The notes under the pieces: model-generated
The model's input: the letters and a program-made list of their open reading frames with translations, nothing else
What the model was told of the DNA's origin: nothing
Database searches by the model: none
Translations under genes and position numbers: made by a program
In this document: one piece after another, positions 1 to 10,980 of the stretch
Numbering within the stretch: position 1 is the stretch's first letter
Layout of the letters: each line of letters begins with the position of its first letter
NCBI RefSeq assembly: GCF_045679555.1
Contig: NC_092092.1
Location: 6,876,643 to 6,940,642, forward strand
Direction: 5' to 3'
From: Salvelinus alpinus
Lineage: Eukaryota > Chordata > Actinopteri > Salmoniformes > Salmonidae
Length of the DNA: 64,000 bases

Positions 1-230
1 GCTGCTTCAGGGGGTCCATAGACCATGACAGAACATGTGTGTGTAACCCTGACCTGGCATCTAAGGAGCATGAATGAATCCTATGATTGCGGATTAGAGG
101 TAGAAGTGATAATTCACTTAACCCGGAGTTTTTAAATGTGGCAGATAGTGTGGTCCAAATGGGTTACTTCACTAGAATTCTTTAACATACTATGAATAGT
201 CAGTGACTGTACCTCAGAACAGCAGCTCAA

Positions 231-861
<631 letters not shown>

Positions 862-2674
862 TTTCACAACCTCATCCACGTTGGGGGAGCGTGCCGTCCT
901 TGACTCAACACGGAGAAATCCGGTTTTAATCAGTTTTAAAGCTGAGAAGCTTCTCTCGCAAGAAGCACTGCTGACTGGTGTGACAACAGAAATCTTACAA
1001 AGTGGAAATAGCTCATGGAAGACCTTTTTTATATGGTTCTAGAAACTCAACAATGTCAAGGAGAGTAGACTGTCTGTCCCTTCCACTTGTCTCTCTCCTA
1101 TCAAGAAGTCACTTGGTTTGATGAACCTCATGTTTGAGGCCCTCTAAATCTGACTCAAAGGTCTGAGCAAAGGCAAACAGAGGCTCCTCGTTCAATAATG
1201 TTGTACTCTTTGGGTTGAGAGACTGGACCCCTTGCATTATCTCGCAATTCTTCTTTGAAAAACGCCTCTGCAGCTCAGCTGTGAGACTGTCAAGCACCTG
1301 ATAAAAGATAGCTCTTTGGAAGCTCTCACCATCACTTTGGTCACTATTTTTCTGTCCTACAGTGCTCATCGTCAATGAGTCATGAAATCTTAAGCTTGTT
1401 TTAAGCTGTCTTTTACACACTGTTTGTACACTTATTTTGCATTGCTCTGCAATCTCTTCAACCTCTTTCCGTAGTTCTCCAAAGTAACCCTCACTTCTGC
1501 AGTCCTGTAATGTGTCTATAAGGGCACCTACTAGATCCACAGCCCTTGCTGGGTCAAGAGAGCTTGATTGGAGCATGTCAGAAAGACATTTGGCATCACC
1601 AAGCACTTTACAAAAGGTAACCAAAACCCCTTGAAATGTAAATCTATCTGAGAAAGAAGGCCCCTTGCCTCCACTGATCTGTCACCACTATGTTCAAGTG
1701 TGATATCCTGTAGCACTCTCAGAACTGCTGGAAGCCTGTCCCTCAGATTACTGCATGCCATGTATCTGCATGCCCACCTTACATCCGTAAGTCTCCGTAG
1801 TTCCCTGGACTGCTGCTGTGGATACAGCTCTTTCTGAACTGCAAGTCACTTGAGATGAACGTACGAGCCAGACACACCTTACATCCGTAAGTCTCCGTAG
1901 TTCCTCGGGCTGCTGCTGCTGTGGATACAGCCAGAGTACGAGCCAGATACAAAGTTATAAAGCTTCTGCAGGAGAGCAAAACAGTGAACTGCCTCAGGCA
2001 CTGATTTTACAGCATCGACAAGAACCAAATTCAAACAATGTGCATTACAGTGCACACAAAATGTCAATCTTGCACAGTTTTTAATCCGTGCACACACACC
2101 AGAATGCTTTCCGCTCATGACAGATGCACCGTCATAGCCTTGCGCCCACAAGATTATTTCTGTAGTCCAGATCATGTTTTTCAAGGCAATCAATTATAAT
2201 TTTTGTGAGACCTGCTGCATCTAAGCTTTCAGCTGACTGTGGCCCCGTTGTAATTGTACCTCACAACTAAAGTAATTTGTTCTTTTCTCTTTAAATCTTT
2301 GGTTTCATTTGCAATTACACAAAAAAACGTCACGTTCTTTTACTTCTCTTATTATTTCACTCTGTACCTTCTCAGCTAAGCCCTCAATAACTTCATTCTG
2401 GATTTGGTGGCTTGTGTACTTATTAGCATCGCCACATGCATTCAACCTTTTCTCTATGAGAGGGTCATGCTTTGCAATTTTTTTCTAAGCTTGTCAAAAG
2501 AAAAAACCTTGTTGTGAGAGTCATTAGACTCTCGATGACCTCTCTGCGCTATATTTTGAGTGACAGTTAATAGGAGCACATCTGCAATTGTTCTAATGTA
2601 AGTACAGTTTTTCTCCACTTTCTTTTTCCGGTCCTCATTTATGACATCTAACATTGATGAGTTGCTGTCAATAG
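862..2674 (-). pseudogene. hAT transposase pseudogene, DUF4371 to C-terminal dimerisation domain
   Basis: Broken minus-strand frames carry recognisable blocks in the right order. About 2460-2670 encodes a block containing TVTQNIAQRGHRES. About 1960-2193 encodes YDGASVMSGKHSGVCARI and VHCNAHCLNLVLVDAV, the RNase H-like catalytic region of this family. About 1109-1760 encodes the helical insertion region, and about 919-975 encodes SCERSFSALKLIKT, the hATC dimerisation signature. Frame changes and stops separate the blocks. Between 1779 and 1935 a stretch of about 80 bases is tandemly duplicated, which further breaks the reading frame. The family's transposases cut and paste DNA in the nucleus; this copy cannot make an intact protein. 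Confidence 0.8.
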
Positions 2675-3050
2675 TGTAACGGTCGTCATAGTCGTTCTCC
2701 TCCTCAGACGAGGAGGAGCATGGATCGGACCAACACGCAGAGTGGGTAGTGCTCATGATAATTTATTAAATCGAAACTGAACACTAACATGAAACAAAAT
2801 AACAAAATGAATACAACCGACAACAGTCCCGTGTGGCACGAATACAAACACGGAAACAAACACCCACAAAACACACGTGAAACCCCGGCTGCCTTATGAT
2901 TCTCAATCAGGGACAACGATTGACAGCTGCCTCTGATTGAGAATCATACCAGGCCGAACACAAAATCCCAACATAGACAAACCCACCCAACTCACGCCCT
3001 GACCAACTAAATAAATACAAGACAAAAGAAAACAGGTCAGGAACGTGACA
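2675..3050 (-). mobile_element. Solo LTR-like element, copy 1, with 5-bp target duplication
   Basis: The 376-bp element begins TGTAAC and ends GTGACA. It is flanked by AATAG at 2670-2674 and at 3051-3055, a perfect 5-bp target duplication. TG...CA ends, 5-bp duplication and an AATAAA near the 3' end (minus strand) fit a solo LTR. The same family occurs at 9813-10192 and 20652-21029. The insertion splits the hAT transposase pseudogene. A DNA-transposon origin is less likely but not excluded. Confidence 0.8.
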
Positions 3051-3055
3051 AATAG

Positions 3056-3136
3056 CCCCTTTATGCTGATTCCAAGCATACATAGTATTGATATGATGCT
3101 CTGCCTTCGAATGGAGCTTAAACCCAGAATCTTTAA
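3056..3136 (-). pseudogene. hAT transposase fragment between two insertions
   Basis: This short piece between the solo LTR and the next repeat still translates on the minus strand as LHSKAEHHINTMYAWNQHKG, which fits the linker that follows the TTF zinc finger in ZMYM1-like hAT transposases. It shows that the flanking hAT parts belong to one gene. Confidence 0.6.
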
Positions 3137-3573
3137 TAATATATTATATTTCAGGCTAGGGTCTATTTTTCTCCACTTCCTGTCTGGCTGATGTGCCCAA
3201 AGTAAACTGCCTGTTACTCAGGCCCAGAAGCCAGGATATGCATATAATTGGTACCATTGCATAGAAAACACTTTGAAGTTTGTAGAAATGTTAAAATAAT
3301 GTATGTGACTATAAAACAATTGATATGGTAGGAGAAAACCCAAAGAAAAACCAACCAGAAAATATATATTTTTGAGAGCCCATGCTCAATGGAAAGCTAT
3401 GGGGGATATGCAATTCCAGCTCCCAGATTGCAATTCCTATGGCTTCCACTAGATGGCTCCCACACCTGAATCTGCCTTCCACTTTGTATGATTATTTATT
3501 TGAATTGCCCGCCCTCCAATTTCACCGGAAGCTGTCGACAGGTGTCCCGCTGGCGGGGCGTCTAGCCCTAAGA
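3137..3573. repeat. Dispersed salmonid repeat (short derivative) inserted in the hAT element
   Basis: The inner sequence, including a stretch around CTCAGGCCCAGAAGCCAGG and ATATGCATATAATTGG, resembles parts of the TTAA-flanked family found elsewhere in this window (41956-42587 and about 61478-63066). It is bounded by the 11-bp direct repeat AGAATCTTTAA at 3126-3136 and 3574-3584. The small open frame at 3382-3684 within and beyond it is not a gene. Confidence 0.6.
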
Positions 3574-3828
3574 AGAATCTTTAAACGGTTCCTTTTCCAG
3601 TTACAAAAACCTGACTGTGATGTGAAGGCAGATTCAGGTGTATTGGGCAGAGAAAAAATGGCTACAGGAGAAACAATAAGTTGAATCTTGACCTACAGAA
3701 CATTCAAGCCATGAATTGTCCTTTATACCAGGAGCTGTTGAAAGCCCTTTTCCTAGTACCACGCTGAGTTCTGGGCAATGTTTTCAAACACGGCTGTACA
3801 GGACCCTCTTCTCTGGATCTTGATATGT
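3574..3828 (-). pseudogene. hAT transposase exon with TTF-type zinc finger
   Basis: The minus strand shows a 3' splice site (tract then TTTCAG) just upstream of 3828, followed by a frame encoding SREEGPVQPCLKTLPRTQRG and FNSSWYKG. A one-base frame change after that block leads into SWLECSVGQDSTYCFSC and then GFCNWKRNR. This matches the order of a TTF-type zinc finger in ZMYM1-like hAT transposases, including the paired cysteines. The exon joins the 3951-4079 exon in matching phase, completing an Asp codon, which supports a real 122-bp intron at 3829-3950. Confidence 0.7.
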
Positions 3829-3950
3829 CTGAAATACACATTAAATAATGGGACATATGTCTATGGAAATGCATAATTAAGGGATCCACAAGATTAGATA
3901 CTAACAGCTGCTAACTAAAATGTGTAGTTTAAAGTATAGGCCTGGCCTAC

Positions 3951-4079
3951 CATTGGGTCCTTTTGGAACAGCATATCTGGTGCTTGATGCAGTTGGGAGG
4001 GGCTCGATGACATCTCCTGGCAGCTCTGGCTCCCTGTCTTGCTCAGAGCCAGAGGTCTCTCTGTCATCCCTTGATACAT
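3951..4079 (-). pseudogene. Small hAT transposase-gene exon
   Basis: A 129-bp minus-strand exon is bounded by an acceptor (TGTAATAG) at 4080-4081 and a donor (AATG followed by GTAGG) at 3949-3950. It encodes an acidic, polar stretch including DDRETSGSEQDREPELPG. The splice phase is 1 at both ends, matching the donor in the last unit of the 78-bp array upstream and the acceptor of the TTF exon downstream. I do not recognise this peptide as a domain. Confidence 0.55.
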
Positions 4080-4277
4080 CTATTACATTAAAATAACACA
4101 AGAACCATTCGTGTACAATCAAAATAAAAATGTCACAGTCATCAAAACAAGAACAGACATGAATCAACAACCAACATTTTAAAGTGAGGCTTAATCTGAC
4201 AAAATCATCTATTACAAGCTGAAGCTCAACTTAAACTCTGAACTGGGCATGTGACTGACTGCCTGGTAGATGCTCTG

Positions 4278-6149
4278 ACCTGGTGGTGGTAGACTGGGTC
4301 CTTGTGAAGTCTGACCACACTGACTCTGACTAGCCTCAGGTAGGGAGCTGCTCTGACCTGGTGGTGGTAGACTGGGTCCTTGTGAAGTCTGACCACACTG
4401 ACTCTGACTAGTCTCAGGTAGGGAGCTGCTCTGACCTGGTGGTGGTAGACTGGGTCCTTGTGAAGTCTGACCACACTGACTCTGACTAGTCTCAGGTAGG
4501 GAGCTGCTCTGACCTGGTGGTGGTAGACTGGGTCCTTGTGAAGTCTGACCACACTGACTCTGACTAGCCTCAGGTAGGGAGCTGCTCTGACCTGGTGGTG
4601 GTAGACTGGGTCCTTGTGAAGTCTGGCCACACTGACTCTGACTAGCCTCAGGTAGGGAGCTGCTCTGACCTGGTGGTGGTAGACTGGGTCCTTGTGAAGT
4701 CTGACCACACTGACTCTGACTAGCCTCAGGTAGGGAGCTGCTCTGACCTGGTGGTGGTAGACTGGGTCCTTGTGAAGTCTGGCCACACTGACTCTGACTA
4801 GCCTCAGGTAGGGAGCTGCTCTGACCTGGTGGTGGTAGACTGGGTCCTTGTGAAGTCTGGCCACACTGACTCTGACTAGCCTCAGGTAGGGAGCTGCTCT
4901 GACCTGGTGGTGGTAGACTGGGTCCTTGTGAAGTCTGGCCACACTGACTCTGACTAGCCTCAGGTAGGGAGCTGCTCTGACCTGGTGGTGGTAGACTGGG
5001 TCCTTGTGAAGTCTGACCACACTGACTCTGACTAGCCTCAGGTAGGGAGCTGCTCTGACCTGGTGGTGGTAGACTGGGTCTTTGTGAAGTCTGACCACAC
5101 TGACTCTGACTAGCCTCAGGTAGGGAGCTGCTCTGACCTGGTGGTGGTAGACTGGGTCCTTGTGAAGTCTGACCACACTGACTCTGACTAGCCTCATGTA
5201 GGGAGCTGCTCTGACCTGGTGGTGGTAGACTGGGTCCTTGTGAAGTCTGACCACACTGACTCTGACTAGCCTCAGGTAGGGAGCTGCTCTGACCTGGTGG
5301 TGGTAGACTGGGTCCTTGTGAAGTCTGGCCACACTGACTCTGACTAGCCTCAGGTAGGGAGCTGCTCTGACCTGGTGGTGGTAGACTGGGTCCTTGTGAA
5401 GTCTGGCCACACTGACTCTGACTAGCCTCAGGTAGGGAGCTGCTCTGACCTGGTGGTGGTAGACTGGGTCCTTGTGAAGTCTGGCCACACTGACTCTGAC
5501 TAGCCTCAGGTAGGGAGCTGCTCTGACCTGGTGGTGGTAGACTGGGTCCTTGTGAAGTCTGACCACACTGACTCTGACTAGCCTCAGGTAGGGAGCTGCT
5601 CTGACCTGGTGGTGGTAGACTGGGTCTTTGTGAAGTCTGACCACACTGACTCTGACTAGCCTCAGGTAGGGAGCTGCTCTGACCTGGTGGTGGTAGACTG
5701 GGTCCTTGTGAAGTCTGACCACACTGACTCTGACTAGCCTCAGGTAGGGAGCTGCTCTGACCTGGTGGTGGTAGACTGGGTCCTTGTGAAGTCTGACCAC
5801 ACTGACTCTGACTAGCCTCAGGTAGGGAGCTGCTCTGACCTGGTGGTGGTAGACTGGGTCCTTGTGAAGTCTGACCACACTGACTCTGACTAGCCTCAGG
5901 TAGGGAGCTGCTCTGACCTGGTGGTGGTAGACTGGGTCCTTGTGAAGTCTGGCCACACTGACTCTGACTAGCCTCATGTAGGGAGCTGCTCTGACCTGGT
6001 GGTGGTAGACTGGGTCCTTGTGAAGTCTGACCACACTGACTCTGACTAGCCTCATGTAGGGAGCTGCTCTGACCTGGTGGTGGTAGACTGGGTCCTTGTG
6101 AAGTCTGACCACACTGACTCTGACTAGCCTCAGGTAGGGAGCTGCTCTG
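4278..6149 (-). repeat. 78-bp minisatellite, 24 units, open on the minus strand
   Basis: Twenty-four near-identical 78-bp units read on the minus strand as a 26-residue repeat rich in Ser, Gln and Pro (core QSSSLPEASQSQCGQ). Changes among units are single bases: His or Pro at one site, Arg or Gly at another, Ala or Thr at a third. Because 78 is divisible by three, any stop-free frame stays open, and two frames do (658 and 628 codons), so openness alone proves nothing. In favour of coding, each unit holds CAG|GTCAGA; the last, with its cut after 4280, is in phase with the hAT exon at 3951-4079. The start at 6188 is uncertain; acceptor-like sites lie near it. Confidence 0.9.
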
Positions 6150-6572
6150 GGGTCCGGTGGTGATGCAATGACTGGAGCCTGTTTGCACCTGATCTACCTG
6201 CTTGTGCTTCTTTAAAATATAAATCTGATATCTCTCACTTTCTTTTCATGTTTAATTGACCCTATGCAAAAATAAGACAGTCTATGGTCACATCTAAGCA
6301 TCCAATTACCAACATTTTAGTCCAATCTCAATCTTAATTACAAATGTACATTATCATAACTGTACCTTAAAATCAACTACCAGCCTAAGTTACTAGTTAG
6401 ATCATGGCTAGCCCTACTCTGCAGTAAGTAACTTAGCTAGCTATAATTTCTTACGTCTTTACGATAGCAAACAGGCTATCTGCAAATTGTGGTAATCTTT
6501 TGAGTAACGTTACCAGATTTTTTTGGAGTTCAAGTACGAAAATCTAACTGAGTTAATGGATTTCAAAGTGCT

Positions 6573-7504
6573 GAATGTTAACTTGCTGAACACTGACAGC
6601 TGTAGTCTACTAGTTACCCCACATTAGAATGAATGTTAACTTGCTGAACACTGACAGCTGTAGTCTACTAGTTACCCCACATTAGAATGAATGTTAACTT
6701 GCTGAACACTGACAGCTGCAGCCTACTAGTTACCCCACATTAGAATGAATGTTAACTTGCTGAACACTGACAGCTGTAGTCTACTAGTTACCCCACATTA
6801 GAATGAATGTTAACTTGCTGAACACTGACAGCTGCAGCCTACTAGTTACCCCCACATTAGAATGAATGTTAACTTGCTGAACACTGACAGCTGCAGCCTA
6901 CTAGTTACCCCACATTAGAATGAATGTTAACTTGCTGAACACTGACAGCTGCAGCCTACTAGTTACCCCACATTAGAATGAATGTTAAATTGCTGAACAC
7001 TGACAGCTGTAGTCTACTAGTTACCCCAAATTAGAATGAATGTTAACTTGCTGAACACTGACAGCTGCAGCCTACTAGTTACCCCACATTAGAATGAATG
7101 TTAACTTGCTGAACACTGACAGCTGTAGCCTACTAGTTACCCCACATTAGAATGAATGTTAACTTGCTGAACACTGACAGCTGTAGTCTACTAGTTACCC
7201 CCACATTAGAATGAATGTTAACTTGCTGAACACTGACAGCTGTAGTCTACTAGTTACCCCACATTAGAATGAATGTTAACTTGCTGAACACTGACAGCTG
7301 CAGCCTACTAGTTACCCCCACATTAGAATGAATGTTAACTTGCTGAACACTGACAGCTGTAGCCTACTAGTTACCCCCACATTAGAATGAATGTTAACTT
7401 GCTGAACACTGACAGCTGTAGCCTACTAGTCACCCCCACATTAGAATGAATGTTAACTTGCTGAACACTGACAGCTGCAGCATACTAGTTACCCCCACAT
7501 TAGA
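6573..7504. repeat. 58-bp minisatellite, about 16 units
   Basis: Units of 58-59 bp contain the core GTTAACTTGCTGAACACTGA. They vary mainly at TAGTC versus CAGCC and in the length of a C run (CCCC or CCCCC). The array lies between the hAT terminus and the 78-bp array, in what would be the 5' part of the transposon. Bases 6190-6572 hold no gene I recognise. Confidence 0.95.
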
Positions 7505-8084
7505 TAAACATTCGTATACTGTAACTTACAACACTGCACTGTATATGCGTGTCTTACTAGCACAGATGTAAACATAATGTTAAACTAAATTGGGAACCAA
7601 TCTCTCTAATCTGATTAACTGTCTCTTACAGGAGACAAAGGTCTTACGTTTACTTACACAGGGACTCAACTTTCGTAAAAGTTGTTCAGGAAACCTAAAC
7701 CCGATGCTAAACCTTAAAACTTACTTCAAATATGATGCTTTCGACAATCGCGAAAAGAGCTCGTGGAGCTGTGGAAATATTATCTCTTCTTCTTCTGTAT
7801 GTTCTTCTTCTTCTTCTTTATCTCGCAACCAACATTAATATTCTCTCTTCTTCGTCATCGATTTTAAAACGTCAAAATAAATGTTTTTTTCAACAAGAGG
7901 TGAAATGAGATGCCAATCAGCATCAAACTGCCAGTAGCGAATTACATTTTGGGACGGCACCCGGGGTGGTGTCCAGTGACACCCTGGACACCCCTCTGGC
8001 TCCGCCCCTGGTGGGGGCAACGTACTGAGAAGCCCCTCGCCACAGCCCGGCTCCAACCCCGCCCACCACACGTTTTAATTTTGT

Positions 8085-8138
8085 GGTTACTTTCGGTTAC
8101 TGGCTCAGTGCTCTAGCCACTAGGCTACCTGCCATCCC
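8085..8138 (-). repeat. Truncated tRNA-derived SINE head
   Basis: On the minus strand this reads GGCAGGTAGCCTAGTGGCTA followed by sequence like the start of a tRNA, including an A-box-like stretch. The B box and body are missing. It lies about 75 bp outside the hAT terminus. Bases 7505-8010 hold no gene. Confidence 0.55.
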
Positions 8139-9117
8139 TATGTTAAGCTAGCCACAATAACGATTAGCCACAATAGTGGAATATGCAGTTAGCCTTAAAA
8201 AATTAAAGTTCCTCATTGAAAGTGATGTAAACGGATACAAATAATGGAATCATGTTAAAGAAGGTTGGACTGTTGTTACATAATTTTTTATTAAATACAA
8301 TGAATCATGTGTTTGACAATAAACAGATCTCTTTTTATTCCACTGTGGATTGTCGTGAAAAATTGCAAGATTATGTTATAATGCTTGTAAGATTGTTATA
8401 ATGCTTGTATTACATTATAATAGTTGTTACATTCGACAGAATATAGTATTGTGTGTGTGTTCCACTGAGGATGGGCCTCTATGAGATATAGCACTGACAG
8501 AGGAGATTTACGATGTCTTTGGGTAATAAAGCCTAAAGAGCATTCCAGAGAACATGAGCTAATGGTTCTGTTCTATACCGTATCAGGGAGAGACGGTTCC
8601 CTTTTGGAGTGAGGGGGCCAGACACTGGTCTTTACAATGAAAACTGTTGACACAGCAGTAACTGTCTGCTATGTTTTATAGATATCTTTCATACAAATCT
8701 TAACCTTTGTGAACTGTTCCTAAGATCTGTGATTCGTCATGTAAGTTGAGAGGGGTGTATCTTGGCTATAAAAGATCTTTGTATTTTTTGGTGGTACTTT
8801 TCAATGGTTCATTTGAGATAGCGCATCAATGAAAGTCAAAAAGGGCTATTGCAAAGCTCTTATAAAAAAATATGTAATTTAAGTATAACTCTGACTGGTG
8901 TGTAGTTTGTAACTCTCCTCATTTGGTAAAGCAGAAAAATGCCACCACAGGATGTATTTGACTGCGTAATTGCATTGGGAGCACACATATATTCATTGCA
9001 CAGCCTCACCTACGGATTGTGCACCGATGAAATGGGGTATCAGCCTACTCAGTGACACCTACAGAACACAACTATGAAGAGTTTGCACAGATATTGGCTT
9101 CTTAGCTCTTATTGCAG
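8139..9117. other. No recognisable gene
   Basis: AT-rich intergenic sequence with no open frame or repeat family I can name. Confidence 0.5.
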
Positions 9118-9604
9118 GACTCTAAACCCACCGTGAAGTGTGGGCTCTCTTCACGTCAATCTTCCTGTGGTACATCTTCAGGTTCTCCGAGATGATTTAC
9201 CTCACTTTGTCCTCATACTCCGTCCAGGTCCAGTGGAGATTTTGCAATTCCATCGACAACAATGTTGTTCCGTGTTGATAATCTGATTTCTCTATCATGG
9301 ATTCACATACAGAATTGATGTGCTCTCTCAATGACTTACAGATGTCATCTTGCCATTTTCCTGTTTAATAAACTCATTGAGCTGACCCTGGGAGAACTGC
9401 AAACTGTTCGTCAGGTCCTGGACCTCTCTGGTCTGGTTGTCCATTTTTATATTAGTTGACTGCACCAGTATTTTGGACAAAACACTTGAAACCCTTTTCT
9501 TGCTGTAACAACTGCTTGTCAACATATTTTTCTTCCTTTAAAAGATCCTTCACCTGTGACAGAGAGTCCTCAATGGTACGCCCACCGGCTTTGGTCTTTG
9601 TCAT
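9118..9604 (-). pseudogene. LINE-1-like ORF1 fragment
   Basis: A minus-strand reading starts with ATG at 9604 (MTKTKAGGRTIEDS), passes through a coiled-coil-like stretch (9328-9525, NQTREVQDLTNSLQFSQGQL) and then shows NNIVVDGI, TWTEYEDKVR and ISENLKM. That order, coiled coil followed by an RNA-recognition-type domain with a VVDGI-like motif, fits ORF1p of L1-clade LINEs, which binds LINE RNA as a trimer. Several frame changes and stops make it a pseudogene. No ORF2 follows, so only this piece survives. Another LINE clade with a similar ORF1 is possible. Confidence 0.65.
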
Positions 9605-9812
9605 GATAGGAATATAGGCTATGTTGTTTGCTACTCCTCACAGTTCCAGACAGGGCAGATCAGAGGGAAGATAGAAACAGCAACAAAAAGCAGGGATCTA
9701 GACAGTCACAGGCCCGGAACAATCTGCGGTTCCAACCACAAGGGCTAACTGCGTCGCTGGATGTGTTCAAGCCCTTAAGGAAACCACGCTCGCATGATAG
9801 GTAGCTGAAAGT

Positions 9813-10192
9813 TGTAACGCTCGACGTTGGGAGAAAGAGAGGAGGACCAAGATGCAGCGTGGTGAGTATTCATAATGCCTTTTAATGAAAAAGAATACTT
9901 GAACAAAACAACAAAACTAACGATAAACGAGAATGACACGAAACGAAACAGTCCTGTCTGGTGAATTACACTAAACAGGAAATAACCACCCACGAAACTC
10001 AGGTGGAAAAAGGCTACCTAAGTATGATTCTCAATCAGAGACAACTAACGACACCTGCCTCTGATTGAGAATCATACCAGGCCAAACGGAAAAAAACAAC
10101 ATAGAAAAACAAACATAGATAACCCACCCAACTCACGCCCTGACCATACTAAAACAAAGAAATAACAAAAGAACTAAGGTCAGAACGTGACA
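9813..10192 (-). mobile_element. Solo LTR-like element, copy 2, with 5-bp target duplication
   Basis: The 380-bp element starts TGTAACGC and ends CGTGACA, flanked by AAAGT at 9808-9812 and 10193-10197. It shares most of its sequence with 2675-3050, including an internal hairpin whose arms (ATGATTCTCAATCAG and its complement) lie about 18 bases apart. No internal retroviral-type region is present. Confidence 0.85.
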
Positions 10193-10197
10193 AAAGT

Positions 10198-10980
10198 GGC
10201 ATCTAGGATAGCTGCTACACCAGCTGTTCATCAGACCCTTGGTCGGCAGGATCACTGGACAGATAGAAGCGGTTCCAGATACTGATGTTGACTAGCTAGT
10301 ATCCAAACCTTTTTCAAAATAACACTTTTTCGGAGACTTTAAAAACTTTCCAAAACAATAAACTGAGCTCTCCCTCGTTCTGCGTTCAACAGTGCTTTAT
10401 AGTGTAAAACTGAATGTGTTACCCAAAGATAGATTTAACAAGTCATTTTACATTCATTTGCACCTCCCTATTGCAGACAACAAGCTTCCATTCCCCATCT
10501 CAGAATGCGGGTTATGGCTGATTTAAGATGAAATCGTCAACCCTGTTACTTTGTCACCTTTTATAGTACATTCTAAAATGTATTTAACCTCTGGAGATGG
10601 GATTTGTTTTGTTTGTGAAGTACTCTTTATGACACAATGTTAAAATTAAGTGTAATAAAACTAGTTTTGTCAGAATTACACTAACCAAAAGGCACCCACT
10701 TATTGTAGCTCGTGAAATGCATCATGATGTGGTAAGATCTGATGCTGGTACATCATTACTGTACTAGAACTAGACCCTTTATTTAAAGGCACAATCTGTA
10801 GTTTCAACAGCCTGACCCTGCTGCTGTACTTGGTAAGGCTAACAGTCCAAACAGCAGACCAAGCATATTGGGATTTATGTGGGCAGCTTTGGCCCTGTTG
10901 TCTAAAGGTGAAGAAAACTTCACAGAAAATGTAAGATATAAAGTCAGGCATAATGAGTTTTTTTTTCGTCCCCTTCAACA
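10198..10980. other. No recognisable gene
   Basis: No convincing open frame or named repeat. A short run of CAAT units at about 10980-10998 belongs to the tail of the retroposon that follows. Confidence 0.5.

Larger units (their letters stand above)
862..8010 (-). mobile_element. Decayed hAT transposon with ZMYM1-like transposase
   Basis: Read on the minus strand, the 5' boundary at 8010 begins CAGGGGCGGAGCCAGAGGGG, which looks like a hAT terminal inverted repeat. Going inward come a 58-bp minisatellite, a 78-bp minisatellite, a short exon (3951-4079), a TTF-type zinc-finger exon (3574-3828), and then the catalytic and dimerisation parts down to about 862. Two later insertions, at 2675-3050 and about 3137-3573, split the transposase. 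The coding order and remaining motifs fit the TTF/DUF4371 hAT transposases usually labelled zinc finger MYM-type protein 1-like. The other terminus was not found, so the lower limit is approximate. The element is surely dead: it has several stops and frameshifts. Confidence 0.75.

Noticed and set aside
1-25. CAGGGGGTCCATAG near the left edge as the second hAT terminus
   Set aside because: Only the first few bases resemble the terminus at 8010, and the 8-bp flank does not match.
4212-6188. A 658-codon minus frame taken alone as a new host protein
   Set aside because: Openness follows from a unit length divisible by three, and a second frame is equally open. I keep only the narrower claim that it may be an exon of the hAT transposase gene, based on splice phase.
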